From positions 1 to 64,000 of the forward strand of contig JAXGXF010000004.1 in assembly GCA_040772885.1 (NCBI GenBank): 64,000 nt of DNA, written 5' to 3'. Both the position numbers and the translations under genes were made by a program. Within the stretch, counting starts at the first letter, position 1. Every line of letters begins with the position of its first letter. The notes beneath the pieces are model-generated. The model did not search any database and was not told the DNA's origin. It saw only the letters and a list, made by a program, of their open reading frames with translations. Source of the DNA: Pullichristensenella sp002068815 (lineage in GTDB: Bacteria; Bacillota; Clostridia; Christensenellales; Aristaeellaceae). Shown one piece after another: positions 8,144 through 16,271 of the stretch.

Positions 8144-9159
8144 GCCCTCCGCCCTCCCTTCGCGGCCGCGTCCCGGGCGGGGAACACCTTGTCGTAGAGC
8201 GCCGTCAGAAGCGGCAGCACGCCCTTCGGCCGGAAGATCACGATCAAGACCAGCATCAGCCCGTAGAGCACGTTGCTGCTGCCGGAGGCGCCGAGCAGCT
8301 TCGCCGCGAGTTCGATCAAGGGCACGATGATGAACGCGCCGAGCACGGGCCCCCAGAGCGTGCCGATGCCGCCGATGATCGCGACGACGCCGATCTTGAT
8401 CGACAGGTCGAAGCTGCAGGTGCTGGCCGGCGATATATAGGTGAGGAACGACGCGTAGAAGCAGCCGGCGACCGACATCATCATCGCGCTCACTTGGAAC
8501 GCGCGGAGCTTTACCTTGAACGTCTCGATGCCCAGAGACTCCGCGGCGATCTCGTCGCCCTTGATGCAGCTCAGGTAGTAGCCGGTCTTCGAGACCGTGA
8601 ACCGGTACGTGAAGAACAGCGTGAGCACCAAGAGGATCAGCATGATGAAGTAGAACGGCCGGTCGTTCGGGAAGGTCAGGTGCCAGAAGTTCGCGCCGCG
8701 GTAGGTGAGGTAGATGCCGGCCGTGCCCTTCGTCAAAGGCTTAAAGTACTGCACGGCCGCGCGCAGCGTCTCCGCGAACGCGATCGTCGCGATCGAGAAG
8801 TACGCGCCGCGGAGCCGGAAGGTCCCGTAGCCGATGACGGTCGCCATGGCGTAGGAGAGCGCCATGCCCAAGGGCAGCGTCAGAAACGGCGAGATGCCGG
8901 CCTCGTTCGTCAGGATGAAGTTCACATAGGCGCCGATCGCGACGAACGCCGCGCTGCACCACGAAATCTGCGCGCCGTAGCCGCCGATGATGTTCCACGA
9001 CAGCCCGAAGATCGCAAACGCCATGCAGTTGACGAGGATTGTGATCAGATAGTTGCTCGTGACCAGCGCCGGGATCAGGGCCATGATCAAAAGCAGTATC
9101 AGGGGGATGATCCGGCCGGGCGTCAGAATGGGCCCCCGGCTCTTCCGGGCGTGCGTCAT
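8140..9159 (-). CDS. livM: Branched-chain amino acid-type ABC transporter permease LivM
   Basis: This 339-residue integral membrane permease has about ten hydrophobic segments. It begins with a short basic cytoplasmic N-terminus, contains the LivM-typical FRLRGAYFSIATIAFAE and IIGGIGTLWGPVLGAF, and ends with FRPKGVLPLL. ATG 9159 overlaps the livH stop codon (ATGA), so translation is coupled. It forms the channel with LivH in the cell membrane. The last ~25 residues (VFPARDAAAKGGRRA) are a basic cytoplasmic tail. Confidence 0.92.
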   Translation of the reverse strand: MTHARKSRGPILTPGRIIPLILLLIMALIPALVTSNYLITILVNCMAFAIFGLSWNIIGGYGAQISWCSAAFVAIGAYVNFILTNEAGISPFLTLPLGMALSYAMATVIGYGTFRLRGAYFSIATIAFAETLRAAVQYFKPLTKGTAGIYLTYRGANFWHLTFPNDRPFYFIMLILLVLTLFFTYRFTVSKTGYYLSCIKGDEIAAESLGIETFKVKLRAFQVSAMMMSVAGCFYASFLTYISPASTCSFDLSIKIGVVAIIGGIGTLWGPVLGAFIIVPLIELAAKLLGASGSSNVLYGLMLVLIVIFRPKGVLPLLTALYDKVFPARDAAAKGGRRA

Positions 9160-10049
9160 GCGGCCCGCTCCCCCTTTCCGAAGATGCCGTAGGGCATCAC
9201 GTAGAGTATGATCAAAAACAGTATGCAGATGCCGGCGGTGCCGAGATCGGCGGAGATGAACGTCGCGACGAGCTGCTCGACGACGCCGACCAGCATGCCG
9301 CCCACGAGCGCGCCCTTGATGCTCCCCATGCCGCCGAGCACGACGACCATCAGCGGCGCGATCCGGAATGTGTTTCCGACGGTCGCCTGCACGTAGTAGA
9401 GGGGCGTCACGATCAGCCCCGAGAGCGCCGCGAGCGTCACGCCCAGCACGAACGCGAACGTATAGGTCTTGTTCGTGTTGATGCCGAGCATCGTCGCGAC
9501 CTCGGGCTTCTCCGCGGTCGCGCGCATCGCGCGGCCCATCATCGTCCGCGTCAGAAGGAAGTTGACGCCGAGCACCAGCACCAGCATCACCAGGAACGCG
9601 ATCAGCCTGGGGATGCCGACGATGACGGGGAGCCCCCCGATCTTGCCGAGCAGGAACGACGAGGTCTTGATCGAGGAATCGACCGCCAGCGGGTTCGTGC
9701 CGAACACGGTCTCCGCGAGGTTTTGCAAAAAGAACGAGAGCCCGACCGTAATCAGTATGAAGGAGGTCCCGCCCGTCTTGATGACCCGGCGGATCGTCCC
9801 CTTGAAGGTGATATAGCCGAAGAGGATCATGCTGAGCACCACCAGCGGAATCAGCGCATAGGCCGACAGCCCCGTCCATTTGTGCCACAGGTAGGTGAAA
9901 TACATGCCCCAGACGAGGTATGCGCCGGCGGCGAAGTTGACCATCTTCATGACGCCGAAGATGATCGTGATGCCCACGCCGATCAGCGCGTATACGCCGC
10001 CCGACAACAGCCCGTTCAGAACAGATTGCGCTATCTTCCAGACAACCAT
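9156..10049 (-). CDS. livH: Branched-chain amino acid-type ABC transporter permease LivH
   Basis: This 297-residue membrane permease has about eight hydrophobic helices. Family hallmarks are GVYALIGVGITIIFGVMKMVNFA near the N-terminus, GRAMRATAEKPEVATMLGI in the coupling loop and VVLGGMGSIKGALVGG late in the protein. It is followed without a gap by livM, livG and livF. A leader of about 360 nt containing stem-loops separates it from the upstream binding protein gene, a common arrangement when the binding protein is made in excess. Confidence 0.92.
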   Translation of the reverse strand: MVVWKIAQSVLNGLLSGGVYALIGVGITIIFGVMKMVNFAAGAYLVWGMYFTYLWHKWTGLSAYALIPLVVLSMILFGYITFKGTIRRVIKTGGTSFILITVGLSFFLQNLAETVFGTNPLAVDSSIKTSSFLLGKIGGLPVIVGIPRLIAFLVMLVLVLGVNFLLTRTMMGRAMRATAEKPEVATMLGINTNKTYTFAFVLGVTLAALSGLIVTPLYYVQATVGNTFRIAPLMVVVLGGMGSIKGALVGGMLVGVVEQLVATFISADLGTAGICILFLIILYVMPYGIFGKGERAA

Positions 10050-10407
10050 GCTCTATCCTCCCATCGAGTTCTTTCGAAGGATGGTAACAATCCAATGGAA
10101 TCGCGTGCGCCGGCTCCGCCCAAGGCGCGGCGTTCTCCCGGGAGCCGTCCCGCGGGAATCGCCGCGCCGCCTGGGTCGGAATCGCGAACCGGGGTTCGCA
10201 TGCTCGCACGCTGCCTGACCGGGCCTTGGGTTCTCCGATGGTGGGCGCCGGCCGCTTGTCGTCCCGGCGCCCACCACCTCATTCAATCGGTGCTTCCCAA
10301 GGAAGCCTGCCAATATCATCGGCGAGATGGGCGAAGGGTATAGTAGGAAAAGCGGAAGAGAGAACCGAATGCTTCTCTCTTCCAAACGTCGGGTTAAACC
10401 GCGGGCA
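10050..10407 (-). promoter_or_regulatory. livK-livH intergenic region with two strong hairpins
   Basis: I see no convincing gene here. One stem pairs GTGGGCGCCGG (10241-10251) with CCGGCGCCCAC (10264-10274), 11 bp. A second pairs GGCGCGGCG (10124-10132) with CGCCGCGCC (10160-10168). Neither has a T-tract, so they look like mRNA-stabilising or attenuating structures between the binding protein and permease genes. Confidence 0.5.
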
Positions 10408-11655
10408 TCAGCCCAGCTTGGCCTTGAGAAGGTCGGTCAGTTGGAACTCGACCGTCGCCTCGGAGGCGGGGAACACGTTGTGCGGGCGATAGACGCCGTC
10501 CTCGTCCTTCTGCCACTGGACCATGACGGCGACGCCGTTCTCGTTCCAGCCGGTGTCGAGGAAGCCGAGCTCTCCGCCCGGGGTGAGGGAGGTGATCTTG
10601 AGGGCGCGGATCGCGTTCATCAGCGTCTCGCCGTCGGTGGACGCGCAGTTCTCCAGCGCCTGGGACACGAGGTAGACCGCGTTGTAGGCGCTGACGCCCT
10701 GCTCGGGCATGAAGTAGCCGAAGCGCGCCTCGAACCGCTCGCCGACGTCGGCGAACGCCGGGTTGTTGCGGATGGTCGCGGAGTCATAGCTGTGCGAGGC
10801 GACGGAGAGGACGCCGTTCACCAGGTCGCCGAGCGAACTTCCGAACACCGGGTACAGGAAGCCCGCGCCGCCGCCGATGATCAGCGGGCTGTAGCCGTAG
10901 GAGACCATCGTGTTGAACAGCAGCTTCGCGTCCTGCGTGTAGCTGGTCGGGAACACGACCTCGCAGCCGGAGCTCATCAGGCCCACGACGAGCGAGGAGA
11001 GGTCGGAGGAGCTCGAGGTGTAGGACTGGTCGTAGACGAGCTCGAGCGTCTCGGACTCGCCGATGGACTTGCGGGCCGCGGCGGAGTTCGTGAGGCCCCA
11101 CTCGGTGTCCTCATAGACGATGCCGACCTTCGTGATGTTCAGGCCCTCGTAGGTCTCGTTCAGCCACTCGAGCATGTCGACCTGCGTCTGCGCGAACTGC
11201 GGGCTCTGCGCCGCGAACGCGAACACGTACTTGTAGTCCTGGCTCGTGATCGTCTGCGAGGTCTGCGCGGTCAGGAACGGGGTCTGGTTCTTCTCGAAGA
11301 CGGACAGCATCGGGAGCACGTACGCGCTCGCGGAGGCGCCATGCACCGCCACGACGTCCGGATGCTCGGCGAAGAGCCGCTCCGCGGTCGTCTTGCTCTT
11401 GTCGGAGTCGCTTTCGTTGTCGTAGATCACCAACTCGATCTTCGCGCCGCCCAGCGACTTGATTCCGCCCGCCGCGTTGATGTCGTCCACGGCAAGCGTC
11501 GCGCCGTCCACGTTGAAGACACCCTGGTCGGCGTTCGAGCCGGAAAGCGGGAAGATCAGGCCGATCTTGACGGTGTCGGCCGTCTCGGCGGACGCAATGC
11601 CTACCAGGGACAGAGCCAGCATCAGGCAAAGCGTCAGGGACAGAATCTTCTTCAT
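10408..11655 (-). CDS. livK: Liv-type ABC transporter substrate-binding protein
   Basis: This 415-residue extracellular receptor belongs to the importer encoded by the next four genes. Residues 1-23 form a signal peptide ending in IASA. The mature part begins with VKIGLIFPLSGSNADQGVFN and DINAAGGI, the classic type I periplasmic-binding-protein opening, followed by VYDNESDSDKSKTTAERL and YKYVFAFA. I see no good lipobox before the cleavage site, unusual for a Gram-positive binding protein, so how it is held at the cell surface is unclear. The ligand cannot be read from sequence. It lies 84 nt after the aldehyde dehydrogenase gene. Confidence 0.9.
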   Translation of the reverse strand: MKKILSLTLCLMLALSLVGIASAETADTVKIGLIFPLSGSNADQGVFNVDGATLAVDDINAAGGIKSLGGAKIELVIYDNESDSDKSKTTAERLFAEHPDVVAVHGASASAYVLPMLSVFEKNQTPFLTAQTSQTITSQDYKYVFAFAAQSPQFAQTQVDMLEWLNETYEGLNITKVGIVYEDTEWGLTNSAAARKSIGESETLELVYDQSYTSSSSDLSSLVVGLMSSGCEVVFPTSYTQDAKLLFNTMVSYGYSPLIIGGGAGFLYPVFGSSLGDLVNGVLSVASHSYDSATIRNNPAFADVGERFEARFGYFMPEQGVSAYNAVYLVSQALENCASTDGETLMNAIRALKITSLTPGGELGFLDTGWNENGVAVMVQWQKDEDGVYRPHNVFPASEATVEFQLTDLLKAKLG

Positions 11656-11739
11656 GAAATACCCTCCTTTTATTTTGCTTCTACGCGCAGCGCGCGCGAA
11701 TGCTTCGGTTGTCCGCCGGGGGCCCGCATGCCCGCGGCG

Positions 11740-13257
11740 TCAAATGCGCTCGACCGTTCCCTCCCAGGTGCTGACGGCGCGCTTCCTGGAGTGTTCGTCG
11801 TACCAGTGCTTCGTGACGGTCTTCGCGCGCGTGTAGAAGCGCACGCCGTCCAGACCCAGCACGTGCTGGTCGCCGAAGAACGAGTCCTTGTTGCCGGAGA
11901 ACGGGAAGTACGCCGAGGGGACCGGGATGCCGACGTTGATGCCGACCATGCCGCCGTCGCTCAAGAGCTCGAACTGGCGCGCGTAGTAGCCGTTCTGCGT
12001 GAAGATCACCGAGCCGTTCGCGAACGGGCTCGCGTTCATGATCTCGAGGCCCTCCTCGAACGTCTTCACGCGCTTGATGACCGTGACCGGGCCGAAGATC
12101 TCGCGGTCGCCGACCGTCATGTCCCTCGTCACGCGGTCGAAGATCGTCGGGCCCACGAAGAAGCCGCCCTCGTACCCCGGAACGACGATGTCGCGGCCGT
12201 CGAGCACGAGCTCCGCGCCCTCGTCGACGCCCTTCTGAATCCAGTCGCAGACGAACCTCTTGTGCTCCAAAGTCACCAGCGGCCCGAGCTTCGTGCCGGG
12301 GTGGTACGCGCAGCCGACGACCATCTTCCGGGCCTTTTCCTTCAAGAGCTTCACAAACTCGTCCGCGATGGTCTCCTGCACGCAGATCGCGGGCAGCGCC
12401 ATGCAGCGCATGCCGGCGCAGCCGTAGGTCGAGTTGACGATCGCGTTGACGGTGCTCTCGAGGTCGCAGTCGTCGAGCACGAGCGCGTGGTTCTTCGCCT
12501 CGCACTGCGCCTGCACGCGCTTTCCGTGCGCGGCCGCGACCGAGTAGATGTGCTTTCCGACCTCGGTCGAGCCGACGAACGTCACGGCCTTGATCCGCGG
12601 ATCGGTCAGTAGGATTTCGCTCTCTTTGCGCGAGCAGGTCACGAGGTTCACGACGCCCTTCGGGAAGCCCGCCTCCTCATAGAACAGCTCGAGTATGCGC
12701 ATCGCGGTCAAGGGCGTCGGGCTCGCGGCCTTGAGGACCACCGTGTTTCCGGTCGCGATCGCCAGCGGCACCATCCAGCCCCACGGGATCATCGCCGGGA
12801 AGTTGAACGGCACGATGCCCGCGATCACGCCGAGCGGCACGCGGTAGGTGGCCGTGTCGAAGCCCGTCGTCACCTGCATCGACGCCGCGCCCTGCGTGAG
12901 GTAGGGGAGAGCACACGCGAGCTCCGTCGGCTCGACCGCCTTCAATACGTCGCCGCGCGCCTCGTCGAGGTTCTTGCCGAGCTCCTTAGCGCACAGGCGC
13001 GTGAGCTCGTCCACGTGGCGGTTGAGCACGTCGCGCCACTTGAACATCATCTGCGCGCGCATGCTCAAGGACGTCAGCGACCAATCCCTGAACGCCGCGT
13101 CCGCAGAAGCGATCGCCTCCTCGACCTCCGCCGCCGTGCAGCAGGGCACCTCCGCGATCACTTCGCCGGTGCTCGAGTCGGTCACGGGCATCCACTTCTC
13201 GGTCTTTGACTCCCTCCACTCGCCGTTGACACAGTATTTCTTCCTCAAGATGCTCAT
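11740..13257 (-). CDS. mmsA: CoA-acylating methylmalonate-semialdehyde-type dehydrogenase
   Basis: This 505-residue aldehyde dehydrogenase has the marks of the MmsA/IolA family, which turns methylmalonate or malonate semialdehyde into an acyl-CoA. The catalytic Cys285 is in AGMRCMALP, the family-specific CEAKNHALVLDD replaces the usual general-base Glu region, PFNFPAMIPWGWM is the nucleotide-binding stretch, and IFGPVTVI and GIPVPSAYFPFSGNKDSFFGD close the protein. It lies inside the operon between a transketolase pair and the importer. The family favours malonate-type semialdehydes, but related enzymes act on other three-carbon aldehydes, so the substrate here is open. Confidence 0.88.
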   Translation of the reverse strand: MSILRKKYCVNGEWRESKTEKWMPVTDSSTGEVIAEVPCCTAAEVEEAIASADAAFRDWSLTSLSMRAQMMFKWRDVLNRHVDELTRLCAKELGKNLDEARGDVLKAVEPTELACALPYLTQGAASMQVTTGFDTATYRVPLGVIAGIVPFNFPAMIPWGWMVPLAIATGNTVVLKAASPTPLTAMRILELFYEEAGFPKGVVNLVTCSRKESEILLTDPRIKAVTFVGSTEVGKHIYSVAAAHGKRVQAQCEAKNHALVLDDCDLESTVNAIVNSTYGCAGMRCMALPAICVQETIADEFVKLLKEKARKMVVGCAYHPGTKLGPLVTLEHKRFVCDWIQKGVDEGAELVLDGRDIVVPGYEGGFFVGPTIFDRVTRDMTVGDREIFGPVTVIKRVKTFEEGLEIMNASPFANGSVIFTQNGYYARQFELLSDGGMVGINVGIPVPSAYFPFSGNKDSFFGDQHVLGLDGVRFYTRAKTVTKHWYDEHSRKRAVSTWEGTVERI

Positions 13258-13292
13258 CGCTCAAACTCCTTCTGAATCTTATATTGATGCCG

Positions 13293-14258
13293 TTATCGCT
13301 TTCTTTCGATCGCGCGCTTCGCCTTCTCGACGATGTCCCCGGCCGTGAGGTGGAAGATGTCCATCAGGTATTCCTGCGGGCCGACCTCGCCGAACCGGTC
13401 CATGACGCCGACGCGCTCGAGCGGAACCGGGCAGTTTTCCGAGAGCGCCTCCGCGACCGCGGAGCCGAGCGCGCCGATGACGTTGTGGTTCTCCGCCGCG
13501 ACGACCGCGCCGGTTGTTTCAGCCGCCCGGACGACCGACTCGATGTCGAGCGGCTTGATCGTGTACATGTCGATCACCGTCGCGGAAATCCCCTCTTCGG
13601 CGAGCATGTCGGCGGCCCTGAGCGCCTCGTAGACCATGACCCCGGACGCGATGATCGCGACGTCCGTACCCTCGCGCAGCCACGCGGCCTTGCCGAGCGG
13701 GAACTCCGAGCCCTCCTCGTAGAGCCGTATGCCCTTCTTGCGCGCCATGCGGAGGTAGTCGACGCCCTCGTGCTTCGCGAGCCTCTTCACGAGGTCCTCC
13801 ATCATCACGGAGTCGGACGGCTCGACGATCGTCATTTTCGGGATCACGCGCAGCGCGCCGGCGTCCTCGAGCGCCATGTGCGTGCCGCCGTTGACCGCGG
13901 CCGTCACGCCGGGATCGGCGCCGACGACCTTGACGTTCAGCCCCGCGTAGGCGCAGGAGATGTAGATCTGGTCCATGATCCTGCGGGACGCGAACACGCC
14001 GAACGAGTGCATAAACGGCACGAAGCCCCGGTTCGAGAGCCCCGCCGCGACGCCGCAGGCGTTCGCCTCCTGTATGCCGCAGTTGAGGTGCCTGTCGGGA
14101 AACCGCTTCACATACGCGCCGGTTCCCACGGAGCTTACGAGGTCGCAGTCGAGCGCGAACACGCGCGGGTCGGCCTCGGCGGCCGCGATCAGCGCGGCGC
14201 AGTACGCCTCGCGCATCTCGCGCGTATCCTGTTTGAATTCCTTGAGCAGCCTCACCAT
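13293..14258 (-). CDS. Transketolase, C-terminal subunit (copy 2)
   Basis: This 321-residue protein is the pyrimidine-binding and C-terminal half of a second split transketolase. The catalytic Glu is in NCGIQEANACGVAAGL, followed by FMHSFGVFASRRIMDQIY, GVTAAVNGGTHMALEDAG and the C-terminal IDMYTIKPLDIESV and AAENHNVIGALGSAVAEAL. The start at 14258 overlaps the N-terminal subunit gene by 7 nt. It is clearly related to copy 1 (4910-5836) but diverged at active-site positions (GIQEANA against GIAEANM, NGGTH against GDGATH), so the two probably act on different substrates. Confidence 0.9.
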   Translation of the reverse strand: MVRLLKEFKQDTREMREAYCAALIAAAEADPRVFALDCDLVSSVGTGAYVKRFPDRHLNCGIQEANACGVAAGLSNRGFVPFMHSFGVFASRRIMDQIYISCAYAGLNVKVVGADPGVTAAVNGGTHMALEDAGALRVIPKMTIVEPSDSVMMEDLVKRLAKHEGVDYLRMARKKGIRLYEEGSEFPLGKAAWLREGTDVAIIASGVMVYEALRAADMLAEEGISATVIDMYTIKPLDIESVVRAAETTGAVVAAENHNVIGALGSAVAEALSENCPVPLERVGVMDRFGEVGPQEYLMDIFHLTAGDIVEKAKRAIERKR

Positions 14259-15115
14259 CTCACATCCCCCCTCGGATACGTCCCCTCGGCCAGCCGGCGC
14301 TCGATCTCCGCGATGGCCTTGTTCGCCATATCCCAGTTCATGACCATGTAGTGGTTGAAGGCCACCTTCTCGGCGAAGTCGCCGCCCAGGCCCTTGAGCG
14401 TGTCGAGCAGAATGACCGACGGGACGCCCGCCGCCTCCTTCGCGCGCTCGATGCCGTCGCAGATCGCCTCGACGTCGTAGCCCGCGACCCGCTGCGCGTG
14501 GAAGCCGAACGCCTCCCATTTCTTTTTCAGGTCCTGCCCGGTGCGCACGTTTTCGACCGGGCCGTCCAATTGCTTTTTGTTGTCGTCCACGAGCACGATG
14601 AAGCGGTCGAGCTTCAATTGCACCGCGAGCTCCGCGCCCTCCCAGACCTGCCCCTCCTGGCACTCGCCGTCGCCCAGGATGCAGTATGTATACGAGGAGA
14701 GCCCCTTGAGCCGGTTCGCGAGCGCGATGCCCTCGGCGCTCGACATGCCCTGTCCGAGCGAGCCGGTCGTCATGTCGATGCCGCGGGTCTTGAGCCGGTC
14801 GCAGTGGCTCGGGAGCTTCGTGCCGCCGCGGTTGATCTGCTTCATGTCCTCCATCGGGAAATAGCCTCGAAGCGCGAGCGCCGCGTACAGCGCCGGGCCG
14901 CAGTGGCCCTTCGACATCACGAGGAAATCCCGCTCGTCCCAGTCCGGTTCCTCCGGGCGGATGTTCATCACGCCTCCGTAGAGCGCGCCCAGCGCGTCCG
15001 CGATCGAGAGCGAGCCGCCGATGTGGCCGTAGCCCGCCTCCGTGAGCGCCTTGATCGTCTCGATGCGTATGTCCGCGCTCAGGCGGCGCATCCTGTCATA
15101 ATCGTATTGCTGCAT
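14252..15115 (-). CDS. Transketolase, N-terminal subunit (copy 2)
   Basis: This 287-residue protein is the cofactor-binding half of the second split transketolase. The motif GDGECQEGQVWEGAE followed by DDNKK binds thiamine diphosphate, compared with DKNN in copy 1. GYGHIGGSLSIADALGALYG and MSKGHCGPALYAALA carry the conserved histidines, and MTTGSLGQGMSSAEGIALA is intact. It starts 10 nt after the dehydrogenase gene upstream and overlaps its partner downstream. This places a C2-transfer reaction directly after the KduD-like step in the operon order. Confidence 0.9.
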   Translation of the reverse strand: MQQYDYDRMRRLSADIRIETIKALTEAGYGHIGGSLSIADALGALYGGVMNIRPEEPDWDERDFLVMSKGHCGPALYAALALRGYFPMEDMKQINRGGTKLPSHCDRLKTRGIDMTTGSLGQGMSSAEGIALANRLKGLSSYTYCILGDGECQEGQVWEGAELAVQLKLDRFIVLVDDNKKQLDGPVENVRTGQDLKKKWEAFGFHAQRVAGYDVEAICDGIERAKEAAGVPSVILLDTLKGLGGDFAEKVAFNHYMVMNWDMANKAIAEIERRLAEGTYPRGDVRW

Positions 15116-15125
15116 GTTAATCCTC

Positions 15126-15887
15126 TCAGGCTCCCAGATAGCCGCCGTCGACCGGCAGTATCGCGCCGCTGATATAGTCCGAGGCGCGCGAGGCGAGGAA
15201 CACCACCGCGCCTGCGAGATCCTCCGGCGTCCCCCAGCGCCCCATCGGGATGCGCAGCGTGTGCTGGCGGCCCTGCTCGGTGTTGATCATGTTCGCGGTC
15301 AATTCCGTCGCCATGTAGCCCGGAGCGATCGCGTTGACGTTGACGCCCTGCGACGCCCACTCATTGGAAAGCGCCTTCGTCAACTGCATGACGCCGCCCT
15401 TGCTCGCCGCGTACGCGGGGATGCGCCGGCTGGCCACGAACGAGGTCATCGAGGCGATGTTGATGATCTTGCCGCCGCCGCGGGGGATCATGTGCTCGGC
15501 CGCCATCTGCGAGAGGAAGAACACCGCCGACAAATTGACGTCGATGATCAAGTCCCAGCGGTCCTTCGGGAACTCGATCGCGTCGCAGCGGTACTGGAGG
15601 CCCGCGCCGTTCAGCAGTATGTCGAGCGCCCCGCCGAGCTTTTCGAGCGCCTCGTCAAAGCCTTTGCGCATCGACTCGTGGTCGCGAAGGTCCGCCTGCA
15701 CGGCGAAATACCCCGCGCCCGCGCCGCCGAGCGATTCGCACAAATTGTGCACCTCGGGCGAGACGTCCATCAGGACGACCTCGGCCCCCGCGTCGTGAAG
15801 CGCCTTGGCCATGCCGTAGCACAGCCCGGAGGTCTTCGCCGCGCCGGTCACGATCGCCTTTTTCCCGTTCAGAGAGAACATGTCCAT
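15126..15887 (-). CDS. KduD-like short-chain dehydrogenase
   Basis: This 253-residue SDR is closest in my recollection to 2-deoxy-D-gluconate/2-keto-3-deoxygluconate dehydrogenases. The active site is present: Asn in LNGAGLQ, Ser in NIASMTSF and the YAASK pair. NAIAPGYMATELTANM and GRWGTPEDLAGAVVFLASRASDYISG follow as usual. The nucleotide motif is odd: TGAAKTSGLCYG is one residue longer than TGxxxGxG and ends in Cys instead of Gly, as in some divergent SDRs. It is the first gene of the operon, behind the IclR-controlled promoter. I start it at ATG 15887; ATG 15881 is a close alternative. Confidence 0.8.
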   Translation of the reverse strand: MDMFSLNGKKAIVTGAAKTSGLCYGMAKALHDAGAEVVLMDVSPEVHNLCESLGGAGAGYFAVQADLRDHESMRKGFDEALEKLGGALDILLNGAGLQYRCDAIEFPKDRWDLIIDVNLSAVFFLSQMAAEHMIPRGGGKIINIASMTSFVASRRIPAYAASKGGVMQLTKALSNEWASQGVNVNAIAPGYMATELTANMINTEQGRQHTLRIPMGRWGTPEDLAGAVVFLASRASDYISGAILPVDGGYLGA

Positions 15888-15965
15888 GCGAAAGCACCCC
15901 TTTCCGCAAATCCACCCGCCGTCCGCCGCCCCGGGAACCCTCGGAGAGGGCAAAAACGCGGACTT

Positions 15966-15986
15966 CTATTCCGTAATTCGGAATAG
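15966..15986. promoter_or_regulatory. Palindromic operator, probable IclR site
   Basis: A perfect inverted repeat, CTATTCCG (15966-15973) and CGGAATAG (15979-15986) around TAATT, lies about 10-30 nt downstream of the expected start of operon transcription. The size and symmetry suit an IclR-type dimer, and the iclR gene is next door. Confidence 0.6.
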
Positions 15987-16002
15987 GATTTTGCATAGAC
16001 TA

Positions 16003-16031
16003 ATACTACTCCTGCTTTGCACAAATGTCAA
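16003..16031 (-). promoter_or_regulatory. Promoter of the transketolase/Liv operon
   Basis: On the minus strand a perfect TTGACA (16031-16026), a 17-nt spacer and TAGTAT (16008-16003) precede the SDR gene. The rest of the 15888-16271 gap holds the operator and the iclR terminator, and I see no gene in it. Confidence 0.7.
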
Positions 16032-16224
16032 CATAAATTTTACCCCATAGAGTAATTTTACATAGGTTTTGTGGCCCATATGCACATTTTATAAACATTT
16101 GTGGATACTTGGAAACGGGCGGGATTTCGGGCGGTGAGCGCGGGGAAGAGGGGACGAGGCGGAGCGCGGGAGAGGGGGAAGGTGCGGCGGCGGGGAGGGG
16201 CGGCGGCAAGGCGTCAAATGGGAC

Positions 16225-16258
16225 AAAAAGCCCCGCCCATCGAAGCGGCGGGCGGGGC
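16225..16258 (-). terminator. Terminator of iclR
   Basis: The stem GCCCCGCCC (16230-16238) pairs with GGGCGGGGC (16250-16258), and on the minus strand TTTTTG follows directly. Confidence 0.75.
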
Positions 16259-16271
16259 ATGGCATATCCGG

